Shown here in pieces: positions 12,972 through 19,691 of a stretch of DNA of 30,089 nucleotides. The notes under the pieces are model-generated. The model searched no databases, was not told where the DNA came from, and saw only the letters and a program-made list of their open reading frames with translations. This stretch comes from Myxococcales bacterium (GTDB taxonomy: Bacteria; Myxococcota; Polyangia; Polyangiales; Polyangiaceae): NCBI GenBank assembly GCA_003151595.1, contig PLXW01000132.1, positions 1 through 30,089 of the forward strand. The letters are read 5' to 3'. A program made the position numbers and the translations under genes. Numbering within the stretch: position 1 is the first letter of the stretch; each line of letters begins with the position of its first letter.

Positions 12972-13002
12972 TCTATGTGGATCGGGTGACGCGGCGAGTC
13001 AA
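12972..13002 (-). promoter_or_regulatory. Predicted fadIJ promoter
   Basis: On the minus strand, TTGACT (12997-13002) and CATAGA (12972-12977) stand 19 bp apart. The -35 is good; the -10 and spacing are imperfect. The operator candidate starts 3 bp downstream. Confidence 0.35.
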
Positions 13003-13049
13003 CCCATCGGGGGAGCGTGCGCGATCCCGGGTTTTCGTGCTAATCGGCG

Positions 13050-13068
13050 TTCGCGAGTATTTCGCGAA
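13050..13068 (+). promoter_or_regulatory. Perfect inverted repeat over the translation start region
   Basis: TTCGCGA and TCGCGAA flank a 5-base spacer, ending 12 bases before the ATG at 13081. The right arm runs straight into the AAAGG that would serve as ribosome binding site. It could be an operator or an RNA hairpin that modulates initiation. Confidence 0.45.
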
Positions 13069-13080
13069 AGGTTTCATCCG

Positions 13081-13518
13081 ATGCCGAATCTTCTCGAGCT
13101 TCTGACGAGCGACAACAAGGACCGCGTGGTCGACGACTGCTGCACGCTCATCGATGCCGAAGTGAAGGACAAGGGGGGAATCAGCGGGCTCGCCATCAAG
13201 GCGGGTTACGGCGCGGTGAAGGGGGTGAAGCCCGGCTTCGTGCGGAACGTCGTGACCGACCTGCTCCCCGAGTTCGCCAAGGCGCTCGATCCGATCTGGC
13301 AGGACGCGAAGAAGGACAACGCGCCGATCGCGCCGTACTTCGCCTCGAACAGCGCGCGCGTGGCCGATGCGTTGCTCGCGATCACCGACGCCAAGGCGCA
13401 GCGCGCGAAGAGCGCCGTGGTCAAAGGGACGTACGAGAAGCTCCGCGGCAGCGCGAAGAAGAACGTCGAGGCCGCCGTGCCGCGCCTCGGTGAGATGGTG
13501 CAGAAGTACGCTCCGTGA
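13081..13518 (+). CDS. Conserved small helical protein (DUF6918-like)
   Basis: 145 residues from ATG 13081, behind AAAGG. It resembles a family of about 145-residue proteins of unknown function found mainly in actinobacteria, which I recall as DUF6918. Shared-looking features are a start of the type MPxLLELL, DxxLIDAEVxDKxGxSG, AIKAGYGAVK, a central DLLPEFAKALDPIW, and a C-terminal KLRGSAKKNVEAAVPRLGEMVQKYA. It is predicted mostly alpha-helical, with no signal peptide and no catalytic motif. Its stop overlaps the GTG start of the lipoprotein peptidase gene (GTGA), so translation of the two is coupled. Function unknown; the family match is from memory. Confidence 0.8.
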   Translation: MPNLLELLTSDNKDRVVDDCCTLIDAEVKDKGGISGLAIKAGYGAVKGVKPGFVRNVVTDLLPEFAKALDPIWQDAKKDNAPIAPYFASNSARVADALLAITDAKAQRAKSAVVKGTYEKLRGSAKKNVEAAVPRLGEMVQKYAP

Positions 13519-14969
13519 AGCGGCTGCGCGCGGTCTCGCTGATCGCGCTCGCGGCGTGTGCGTCGCACGCGCCGGCGGCTGACCCGAAGACGGCGGCGAC
13601 GGTCGTGACCGGCCCGGCGGACGCGACGAGCGCTCCGGGGGAGTGGAGCTACGAGGTCGACGTCTCGGAAGACGCGCGCGCGATCGACGTCGTGGCGACG
13701 TTCCCCGCAGGAAGCGGCGACGCCTTCGCGATCGACGACGACGCGATGCCGTTCGCCGAGCGCGTGGAGACGCACGCCGCGAGCGAGACCGCGTGGCGCG
13801 CGGCGCCCCTCCGCGACGGCGCGTGGGGCGTGCCGTGCGCGAACGGGTGCGCCGTGCGCTACCACATTCGCCTGGCCGACGCGGCGCGGTCGCTGGGAGA
13901 TGCGGACTCGGCGATGGAGATGCGCGGTGCGGTCGAGTCGCCACCGTCGACGTGGCTCCTTCGCCCGACGACGTTCGATCTGCGCTCCACCTATCGCTTC
14001 CACGTGGTGACGCACGGCGACGCGCGCTTCGCCACCGGCGTTCACGCGATCGCCGGCGCGCCCGACACGTACGGCGCCAACGCGAGCGACATCGACTCCG
14101 CGCCGTACACACTGTTCGGCAAGCTCCGCACGCGCACCCTCACGCGCGCCGACGCCGCCATCGAGCTGGCGATCCTCCCCGGTCGACTCGCGCTCGACGA
14201 CGCCGCGATCGATCACTGGATCGATCTCTCGGCCCGCGCGATCGACGCTTACTACGGCCACTTCCCCGTGAAGCGCCTGCTCCTCGTGATGGCACCGGTG
14301 AGCTTCGGAGGCGAGACGCCGGAAGGGCGCACGCTCGCCGGCGGGGGCGCGACGATCCTCCTCGGCGTCAGCGAACGCATGACCGCCGCCGATACCGCGC
14401 GCGATTGGGTCCTCACGCACGAGATGACGCACCTCGCGTCGCCGTCGCTCCCGCGCACGCAGCACTGGCTCGAGGAAGGGATCGCGACGTACGTGGAGCC
14501 GATCGCGCGCTCCGTGGTGGGGACGATCACCGCCGAGGAAATGTGGCGCGGGCTCATCGATGGGATCCCGAACGGCCAGCCGGCCGAAGGCGATCGCGGG
14601 CTCGACAACACGCACACCTGGGGGCGCACCTACTGGGGCGGCGCGATGTTCTGCTTCGTGGCCGACGTGGAGATCCGGAAGCGAACGCAGAACCGCGCAT
14701 CGCTCGCGACCGCGCTCCGCGGCGTGCTCGATGGCCTGGGGAACGCCGAGATCCGCGCGTCGATCGACGACGTCGTCCGCGCCGGCGATCGCGCGATCGG
14801 CGTGCCCGTGCTCGAAGAGCTGCACGCGAGGATGGGCGAGAAGGCGGAGACGATCGATCTCGCGAAGATGTGGAGCGACCTCGGCATCCGTGACTCGAAG
14901 GGGAAGATCACGTTCGACGACGCCGCCCCGTCGGCCGCAATCCGCCGCGCGATGACCGCCAAGAATTAG
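13515..14969 (+). CDS. Lipoprotein zinc metallopeptidase (gluzincin, M1/M61-like)
   Basis: 484 residues from a GTG that overlaps the preceding stop. The N-terminus MKRLRAVSLIALAACASH carries a lipobox (LAAC), so the mature protein should be lipid-anchored at the periplasmic or outer face. Residues about 30-190 are beta-rich, like the N-terminal domain of M61 glycyl aminopeptidases. The catalytic centre is DWVLTHEMTHLAS, with HExxH at 302-306 (Glu303 as base), and WLEEGIATYVE, giving the third zinc ligand Glu321. The C-terminal part (about 350-480) is helical and fits a gluzincin C-domain. Substrate unknown. The coupling to a small conserved protein suggests joint action. A composite palindromic repeat follows the stop. 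Confidence 0.85.
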   Translation: MKRLRAVSLIALAACASHAPAADPKTAATVVTGPADATSAPGEWSYEVDVSEDARAIDVVATFPAGSGDAFAIDDDAMPFAERVETHAASETAWRAAPLRDGAWGVPCANGCAVRYHIRLADAARSLGDADSAMEMRGAVESPPSTWLLRPTTFDLRSTYRFHVVTHGDARFATGVHAIAGAPDTYGANASDIDSAPYTLFGKLRTRTLTRADAAIELAILPGRLALDDAAIDHWIDLSARAIDAYYGHFPVKRLLLVMAPVSFGGETPEGRTLAGGGATILLGVSERMTAADTARDWVLTHEMTHLASPSLPRTQHWLEEGIATYVEPIARSVVGTITAEEMWRGLIDGIPNGQPAEGDRGLDNTHTWGRTYWGGAMFCFVADVEIRKRTQNRASLATALRGVLDGLGNAEIRASIDDVVRAGDRAIGVPVLEELHARMGEKAETIDLAKMWSDLGIRDSKGKITFDDAAPSAAIRRAMTAKN

Positions 14970-14995
14970 TCGCGCGCGGGCCGCTGCACCGCGCC

Positions 14996-15091
14996 CCCTC
15001 ACCCCCCAGCCCCCTCTCCCGTAAAGGGAGAGGGGGAGCGAGAGCTCTCTCCTCCCCTCTCCCCTTGCGGGAGAGGGGCCGGGGGTGAGGG
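14996..15091. repeat. Composite palindromic repeat, complete copy
   Basis: Outer arms CCCTCACCCCC (from 14996) and GGGGGTGAGGG (15081-15091) are perfect 11-bp complements. Between them lie two further perfect 10-bp hairpins of the CCCCTCTCCC/GGGAGAGGGG type (15011-15035 and 15054-15078). The whole can fold into a three-way junction. It sits in the short gap after the lipoprotein peptidase gene. Related copies are at 25813-25940 and 30049-30089. Confidence 0.85.
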
Positions 15092-15117
15092 TTCGCGGGT
15101 CGCGCTAGGATGGCCCC

Positions 15118-15789
15118 ATGTTCGCGCAAGTGCCGGGGGTGCTCGAGGCGGCCGAGGTAGCGACGATCGTCGCCGGTCTCGAGAAGGCGCCGTTCGTCGA
15201 CGGCAAGACGACGGCGAGCGGGCGCGCCGCGCAGGGAAAGCGCAACTTGCAGCTGCAACCCGATGCGCCCGGCGCCGACGGGCTCCGCGCCATCGTGAGC
15301 GCTGCCCTCCAGCGCAACGAGCGCTTCCGCCGCATCGCGATGCCGAAGGCGATCGCGGCGCCGATGTTCAATCGCTACGACGCGGGGATGTTCTACGAGC
15401 AGCACGTCGACGGCCCGACGATGCGCGGCGGCGACGGCTTGCGCGTCGACGTGGCCATGACGCTCTTCCTCTCGGATCCGAAGTCCTACGAGGGCGGCGA
15501 GCTCGTCATCGAGACCTTGAGCGGCGGGATCGGCGTGAAGCTCGCGGCGGGCGACGCGGTGGTCTATCCGGCGTCGACGCTCCATCGCGTGGCACCGGTG
15601 AAATCCGGGACGCGGTACGCGGCGATCACGTGGGTTCGCAGCCTGATCCGAGACCCGGCGCAGCGCGAGCTCCTCGCCGAGCTGGAGATGGCGATGACGA
15701 GCTTCGAGTCGCGCGTACCCGACGCGCGCGCGGAGCTCGATCTCCTCCGGAAGACGCACCACAACTTGATCCGCATGTGGGCGGACTGA
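15118..15789 (+). CDS. Fe(II)/2-oxoglutarate dioxygenase, PiuC/YbiX (PKHD) type
   Basis: 223 residues, ATG with AGGATGG upstream; length fits the family's usual 225. Double-stranded beta-helix with the iron ligands His96 and Asp98 (YEQHVDGP) and His156 (STLHRVAPV), and Arg166 (GTRYAAITW) to hold 2-oxoglutarate. The C-terminal helical segment (LLAELEMAMTSF, then LLRKTHHNLIRMW) is diagnostic of the PiuC/YbiX group. Members are often linked to siderophore uptake and iron stress; no TonB receptor is adjacent, so that role is not supported here. The substrate is unknown. The two repeat families of this window flank it on either side. Confidence 0.92.
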   Translation: MFAQVPGVLEAAEVATIVAGLEKAPFVDGKTTASGRAAQGKRNLQLQPDAPGADGLRAIVSAALQRNERFRRIAMPKAIAAPMFNRYDAGMFYEQHVDGPTMRGGDGLRVDVAMTLFLSDPKSYEGGELVIETLSGGIGVKLAAGDAVVYPASTLHRVAPVKSGTRYAAITWVRSLIRDPAQRELLAELEMAMTSFESRVPDARAELDLLRKTHHNLIRMWAD

Positions 15790-15794
15790 CGCGC

Positions 15795-15823
15795 TTCAGA
15801 TCCTTCGCTGCGCTCAGGATGAC
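15795..15823. repeat. REP-like dispersed repeat element
   Basis: The segment from TTCAGA to GATGAC has an imperfect palindromic core, TCCTTCGCTGCGCTCAGGA. From memory, very similar short elements occur in intergenic DNA of many unrelated GC-rich bacteria. Only one copy is in the window, so its repetitive nature is from prior knowledge, not seen here. Confidence 0.55.
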
Positions 15824-15838
15824 GACCTTGTGGTCGTC
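15821..15838. terminator. Hairpin between convergent genes, possible bidirectional terminator
   Basis: GACGACC, loop TTGT, GGTCGTC: a perfect 7-bp stem between the dioxygenase stop and the stop of the PilZ-like gene, which it touches. There is no T-run, so intrinsic termination is uncertain. Confidence 0.4.
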
Positions 15839-16673
15839 ACTTCCCGGCGGCGACTTTTTTTCGCGCGGCGGCGACCACCACCGGCGGCACGTCGTTCGCT
15901 CGCGCGAGCCGGCGGATCTCGTCCGACGACAGCTTGTCGAGCAGCTTCACGGCCGTCGGTCCCGGCGTCTTCGGGTTGCGCACGAGCGCGTTCACCACGC
16001 TCATGTTGCCCATCCACTCGCGGTTCACGGAGATCGCGTTGAGCACGTCGGAGGTCGCCTGACGGAAGCCGGCGATGTGCTTCACCTCCTCGATCGTGAT
16101 GCGCGGGTTCTGGATGATGAACGTCTGGATGGCCTTGTTCGGCTCTTTCAGCAGCAACATCCGCCCCGCGCGATCGGTCTTCATCGCGAACTGCAGCTTC
16201 TGAGGCGCCGACATCGCGGCGATCTCGGCCTCGAGCTTCGTCACCTCGTTGAGCTCGATCGGCAGCTTGATCGCGATCTGCGGCATCGACTCGATGTTGT
16301 CGACGATCGGCGGCGCGGGGATGGTGTTCGGCGCCGGCACCGAGACCTTCTTCATCGTGCCGCGTCCCCAGAAAATGAACGTCGGCTCGTCGGAGCCCGT
16401 CGTGTTCGCCGAGAAGAGCGGCGCGAGCTTGGCCTTGGCGCCGGCAACGTCGTCGAACGACACGGCGATGCCGCGCCCCGGAAGAATCTGGAGCACCCGC
16501 CCGTCGAGATCGATCCCGTGACCCGCCGCGTCTTCCACCCGCAGCACGATCTCGGCGAACGGCTCGGGGAGCGGCTCCGGCTCCGGGAGAAAGAGCGCGC
16601 CCTTCGCGAGGTGCCCCTGCTGCGTCGCGAGATCCGCGCGACCGAGGATGACCGTGAGGACGGGTTTGCTCAA
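15837..16673 (-). CDS. PilZ-like N-terminal domain plus helical repeat C-terminal domain
   Basis: 278 residues from TTG 16673, supported by GAGGG five bases upstream. Residues about 15-90 look like a PilZ beta-barrel (GHLAKGALFLP, then EIVLRVEDA, then DLDGRVLQILPGRGIAVSFDD). The c-di-GMP-binding RxxxR is absent and the D/NxSxxG position reads LAKGA. A Pro-rich spacer (110-135) leads to a helical C-terminal half (about 155-275) with repeated EPNKAIQTFIIQNPRIT / NPKTPGPTAVKLLDKLSSDEIRRLA units, a module I associate with deltaproteobacterial proteins. It probably acts as a protein-protein adaptor and not as a second-messenger receptor. No secretion signal. Gene is downstream of tRNA-Lys on the same strand. 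Confidence 0.75.
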   Translation of the reverse strand: MSKPVLTVILGRADLATQQGHLAKGALFLPEPEPLPEPFAEIVLRVEDAAGHGIDLDGRVLQILPGRGIAVSFDDVAGAKAKLAPLFSANTTGSDEPTFIFWGRGTMKKVSVPAPNTIPAPPIVDNIESMPQIAIKLPIELNEVTKLEAEIAAMSAPQKLQFAMKTDRAGRMLLLKEPNKAIQTFIIQNPRITIEEVKHIAGFRQATSDVLNAISVNREWMGNMSVVNALVRNPKTPGPTAVKLLDKLSSDEIRRLARANDVPPVVVAAARKKVAAGK

Positions 16674-16706
16674 TGCGTCCCTCTAACGTGACCGCAAGGC
16701 GTGGTG

Positions 16707-16721
16707 GCTTCAACGTGAAGC
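16707..16721 (-). terminator. Short stem-loop after the tRNA gene
   Basis: GCTTCA, loop ACG, TGAAGC: a perfect 6-bp stem 20 bases past the tRNA 3' end. It may end or process the tRNA transcript ahead of the PilZ-like gene; no T-run follows. Confidence 0.3.
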
Positions 16722-16740
16722 GCGGTGATTCGAAGCGAAG

Positions 16741-16813
16741 TGGGCCAAGACAGACTTGAACTGTCAGCCAACGGATTAAGAGTCCGCTGCTCTACCAATT
16801 GAGCTATTGGCCC
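16741..16813 (-). tRNA. tRNA-Lys (anticodon CTT)
   Basis: A 73-nt cloverleaf on the minus strand. The acceptor stem GGGCCAA pairs with TTGGCCC, the D arm reads AGCTCAATTGGTAGAGC, the anticodon stem GCGGA/TCCGT holds the loop CTCTTAA with CTT in the anticodon position, and the T arm contains GTTCAAGTC. The discriminator base is A. CCA is not encoded, so it must be added after transcription. Confidence 0.97.
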
Positions 16814-16855
16814 GAGAAATCTCGCGGGTGCAGAGATGCGTGAGCGAGGTCGCGG

Positions 16856-16884
16856 TGTCTACAATCCGCACAGTTCGCTGTCAA
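16856..16884 (-). promoter_or_regulatory. Predicted promoter of tRNA-Lys
   Basis: On the minus strand a perfect TTGACA (16879-16884) and TAGACA (16856-16861) are exactly 17 bp apart, placing transcription start about 35 nt before the mature tRNA 5' end. Spacing and the consensus -35 make this the best promoter in the window. Confidence 0.6.
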
Positions 16885-16952
16885 GCATGGCGCTCTCGTG
16901 ACCGCTCTCTCGCGCCTCGGCCGTGCCCCCTCCCGTGGTAGCTTCCCGCGCG

Positions 16953-17672
16953 ATGCAGGCCGTGGTTCTTGCCGGAGGACTCGCGACGCGGATGCGCCCG
17001 CGAACGCTGACGATTCCCAAGGCGATGCTGGAGATCGCCGGGCGCCCGTTCATCGAGTGGCAGCTGGAAAAGCTGGCGGCGTGCGGGTTCGACGACGTCG
17101 TCCTGTGCGTGGCGTTTCTCGCCGAGCAGATTCGCGATCACGTGGGCGACGGCGCGCGCTTCGGGGTTCGGGTGCGGTACTCCGAGGAAGGGCCCACGCT
17201 GCTCGGCACGGCCGGAGCGATCCGCGCGGCGCTCGACCTGCTCGCGCCGACGTTCCTCGTCACGTACGGCGACAGCTATCTGCCGTTCGACTACGCCGAG
17301 CCGCTGCGCGTCCTCGACGCGCACGACGACTGCCGGGGCGTGATGAGCATCTTCGCCAACCACGGCGCGTGGGACGAATCGAACACGCAGCCCGACGCGT
17401 CCGGCGAGTGGATCGACCGCTACGAGAAGCGCCGCCCGGATCTGAAGTTCTCGCACATCGACTACGGAGCCATCGCGCTCCGCCGCGAGGTCATCGCCGC
17501 GCTCCCCGCGGGAGAGCCCCACGGGCTCGACGCGATCCAGAGCGAGCTCGCGCGCGCGAAGCTGCTGCGAGCCGTCGAGGCGCGTGACAGGTTCTTCGAA
17601 ATCGGCTCGCCCGAAGGGCTGGAGACGCTCGATCGCTGGCTCGCCACCCACGACGCATCGCTGGGCGACTGA
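16953..17672 (+). CDS. Sugar-phosphate nucleotidyltransferase, heptose-1-phosphate guanylyltransferase-like
   Basis: 239 residues from ATG 16953; upstream in-frame starts would add a basic, non-family tail. The N-terminus MQAVVLAGGLATRMRPRTLTIPKAM is the pyrophosphorylase nucleotide-binding signature (GG..TR..P.T...PK). Further features are PFIEWQLEKLAACGFDDVVLCV, LLGTAGAIR, and YGDSYLP, with the Asp that binds metal. The short length, without a hexapeptide-repeat acetyltransferase tail, and the general pattern resemble HddC (D-glycero-alpha-D-manno-heptose 1-phosphate guanylyltransferase). RmlA- or GlmU-like and mannose-1-phosphate enzymes are alternatives. It would make an NDP-sugar donor in the cytoplasm. 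First gene of the glycan locus, 5 bp from the next frame. A GmhB-type phosphatase at 29.4 kb supports a heptose substrate. Confidence 0.85.
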   Translation: MQAVVLAGGLATRMRPRTLTIPKAMLEIAGRPFIEWQLEKLAACGFDDVVLCVAFLAEQIRDHVGDGARFGVRVRYSEEGPTLLGTAGAIRAALDLLAPTFLVTYGDSYLPFDYAEPLRVLDAHDDCRGVMSIFANHGAWDESNTQPDASGEWIDRYEKRRPDLKFSHIDYGAIALRREVIAALPAGEPHGLDAIQSELARAKLLRAVEARDRFFEIGSPEGLETLDRWLATHDASLGD

Positions 17673-17677
17673 CTCGC

Positions 17678-19636
17678 GTGCAGAGCCCCTATTCCAGCAA
17701 CCCGCTCGACGCCTTCATGGCGGCCCAGACCTCTGCGGCCCTCGCGATCTCCGCGCTCGTCGTCTTTCGGCCGACGCGCTCCACGCTCTCGCGCGTTCTC
17801 CTGCTCCTGGCGACGTTCGTCGCCGTGTGCGCCCCGACGGCAGCCGATCTCGTTCGCGGGCTCGGTCACCCCTTCGGTGAGCCCGAGTTCAATCACGCCC
17901 TCGAGCTGTCGGCCGCGCTGGCCACGGCAGCGATGGCGTTCTCCTCTCCGCGTTGGCTGGTCCTGGTGGCGCTCTTCGGCGAGTTCGTCCTCTTTCGCGG
18001 CACGCATTACCTCGTCGACCAGCACCTGGAGGTCTCGGCGCTTCATCTCGCCTGGATCGGCGCGTTGATCGGCTTCGAGGCGCTCGCGGACACGAAGCCC
18101 GAGCGACCCGCCGCCTACCCGCACACGCGAAGCCATCTCGTCACCGATCTCGTGCTGGGGGCCACGGCCACGCTCACCGCGTCGGTCGTCGCGCTCGTCG
18201 TCCTCCAGGGGGCCTGCGACAGCGCCGACGAGTGGGCCTACACCTACCAGGCCGCGGTCTTCGCCAAGCTGCACGCCTGGTCCGCGGCGCCGCCTTGCTA
18301 TCCGGTGTTTCAAAGCTTCTGGGTCTTCGAGAAGGGGGGGCACGTCTTCTCCCAGTACCTCCCGGGCTGGCCTCTCTTCATGACGCCGTTCGTGATGGCG
18401 CACCTCGCGTGGCTCGCGGGGCCGGTGTCGCTCGGCATCCTCGTCGTCGGCATCGCGAGGCTCGCGCGTCGCGCGGCGGCGGCGTCGATCGAGGTGAGCG
18501 CGGTGGGTGCGGAGCGGCAAGTGCAGCTCGCGGGGACGATCGCGGCGCTCTCCGCCACGCTGGCCGACACGGTCCTCATCAACGGCGCCTCGCGCTTCCC
18601 GCACATCTGGGTCTGCGCGATGTTCGCCTGGTCGACCGAGGCCATCTGCGTCCTCACCTCGCCCGGCCTCGACGCGCGCCGCCAGGTCCGCTGGGGCGTG
18701 ACGTTGGGTTGCGCGCTGGCGTGGCTCCTGTCGACGCGCCACGTCGACGGATGTCTCCTCGGCGTCGGCCTCTTTCTCTACGTGATGTCCGTCTTCGTCC
18801 GCGGGCGTCTCGGGCCGCGCGCGATCCTCGCCACTGCGATCCCTTTCACGCTGTTCGGCGGCTTCACGCTCGTGATCCTGCGCCTCCAGCTCGGCACCTG
18901 GTTCACCACCGGCTATTCGCTGACCTCGGTCATCCACACCTGGAACAAGGTCACCATCAGCCTGCCGAAGCCGAACGAGTGGCGCTGGGGGTTTCCGATC
19001 GGCGTCGGGGCGTACTGCTGGTGGCCGCTGGCGCCGGCGATCGGGCTCGCGGGGATGATCGCGCTCTGCCGCACGCGCGAGCGGCGGGTGGCGTTCATGT
19101 TGTGCCTGGGGACGTTCGTGAGCCTCGCCTTCTACGCTTCGTTGGAGCTCGGACGCGGCTTCGAGTTCGGCTACGGGCCCCGCTATCAGCTCATCGTCAT
19201 CGTTCCCATGGCGGTGGGCACGGGGGTCATGTTCGCGCCGGTCTTCGCGTCGGCGTTGGCGCGCGTCTCCAACGCCACTCCGCTCTTCGTGGGGGGGCCG
19301 GCGGCGATCGCGCTCGTCGCCGCGCTGCTCGGCGTGATCCGGATCGCGCCGCTCGTGTATCCGGTGAATCTCGAGGACGTGAAGGCTCGAAACGTGTTGT
19401 TCGAGGCCATCAAGAAGGCGCACGTCACCAACGGCATCGTGTGGATCCAGAAGGGGATGACGATCTCCGACTGGCTCGATCTCACCCAGAACCTGCCGCC
19501 CGATCTGTACGACGACGACGTGCTCATCCTCATGAACCAGGGCCCCGAGCTGCGGCAATGCGTCCGCGAGCACTGGCCGCAGCGGCGCTGGTTCCGCGCC
19601 CAGGCGGGGAGAGAGATCACGATCGCGCCCGAGTGA
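17678..19636 (+). CDS. Large polytopic membrane protein, GT-C glycosyltransferase-like
   Basis: 652 residues from GTG 17678 (ATG 17717 is possible). About a dozen hydrophobic helices cover residues 15-570, with a soluble C-terminal region of about 75 residues. After the first helices, a non-cytoplasmic loop carries CDSADEWAYTYQAAVF and later HVFSQYLPGWPLFMTPF. This layout, acidic residues followed by an aromatic/Gly-Pro-rich stretch before the next helix, is that of GT-C enzymes using polyprenyl-phosphate sugars. The tail (ARNVLFEAIKKAHVTNGIVWIQ) resembles the small C-terminal domain of such proteins. It is likely to transfer a sugar on the outer face of the inner membrane. Linked by a 5-bp gap to the nucleotidyltransferase. 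I cannot name a family or acceptor. Confidence 0.75.
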   Translation: MQSPYSSNPLDAFMAAQTSAALAISALVVFRPTRSTLSRVLLLLATFVAVCAPTAADLVRGLGHPFGEPEFNHALELSAALATAAMAFSSPRWLVLVALFGEFVLFRGTHYLVDQHLEVSALHLAWIGALIGFEALADTKPERPAAYPHTRSHLVTDLVLGATATLTASVVALVVLQGACDSADEWAYTYQAAVFAKLHAWSAAPPCYPVFQSFWVFEKGGHVFSQYLPGWPLFMTPFVMAHLAWLAGPVSLGILVVGIARLARRAAAASIEVSAVGAERQVQLAGTIAALSATLADTVLINGASRFPHIWVCAMFAWSTEAICVLTSPGLDARRQVRWGVTLGCALAWLLSTRHVDGCLLGVGLFLYVMSVFVRGRLGPRAILATAIPFTLFGGFTLVILRLQLGTWFTTGYSLTSVIHTWNKVTISLPKPNEWRWGFPIGVGAYCWWPLAPAIGLAGMIALCRTRERRVAFMLCLGTFVSLAFYASLELGRGFEFGYGPRYQLIVIVPMAVGTGVMFAPVFASALARVSNATPLFVGGPAAIALVAALLGVIRIAPLVYPVNLEDVKARNVLFEAIKKAHVTNGIVWIQKGMTISDWLDLTQNLPPDLYDDDVLILMNQGPELRQCVREHWPQRRWFRAQAGREITIAPE

Positions 19637-19691
19637 CGCCGTTCAGTGATCCCACGCACCAAGTGGATTTCCGACGCCGTCGGCAATACAG

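Noticed and set aside
14996..15091. The palindromic repeats as a CRISPR array
   Set aside because: Units are hairpins in inverted pairs with no regular spacers, and no cas genes are nearby.
15837..16673. The PilZ-like protein as a c-di-GMP receptor
   Set aside because: RxxxR is missing and the second motif is altered, so binding of the messenger is not supported.
16741..16813. tRNA-Lys as an integration (att) site
   Set aside because: No integrase and no repeat of the tRNA 3' end are visible in the window, and gene content on both sides looks alike in composition.
17462..19573. A 703-codon minus-strand frame rich in Arg, Glu, His and Asp
   Set aside because: Antisense shadow of the nucleotidyltransferase and GT-C-like genes; composition is unlike any folded family.
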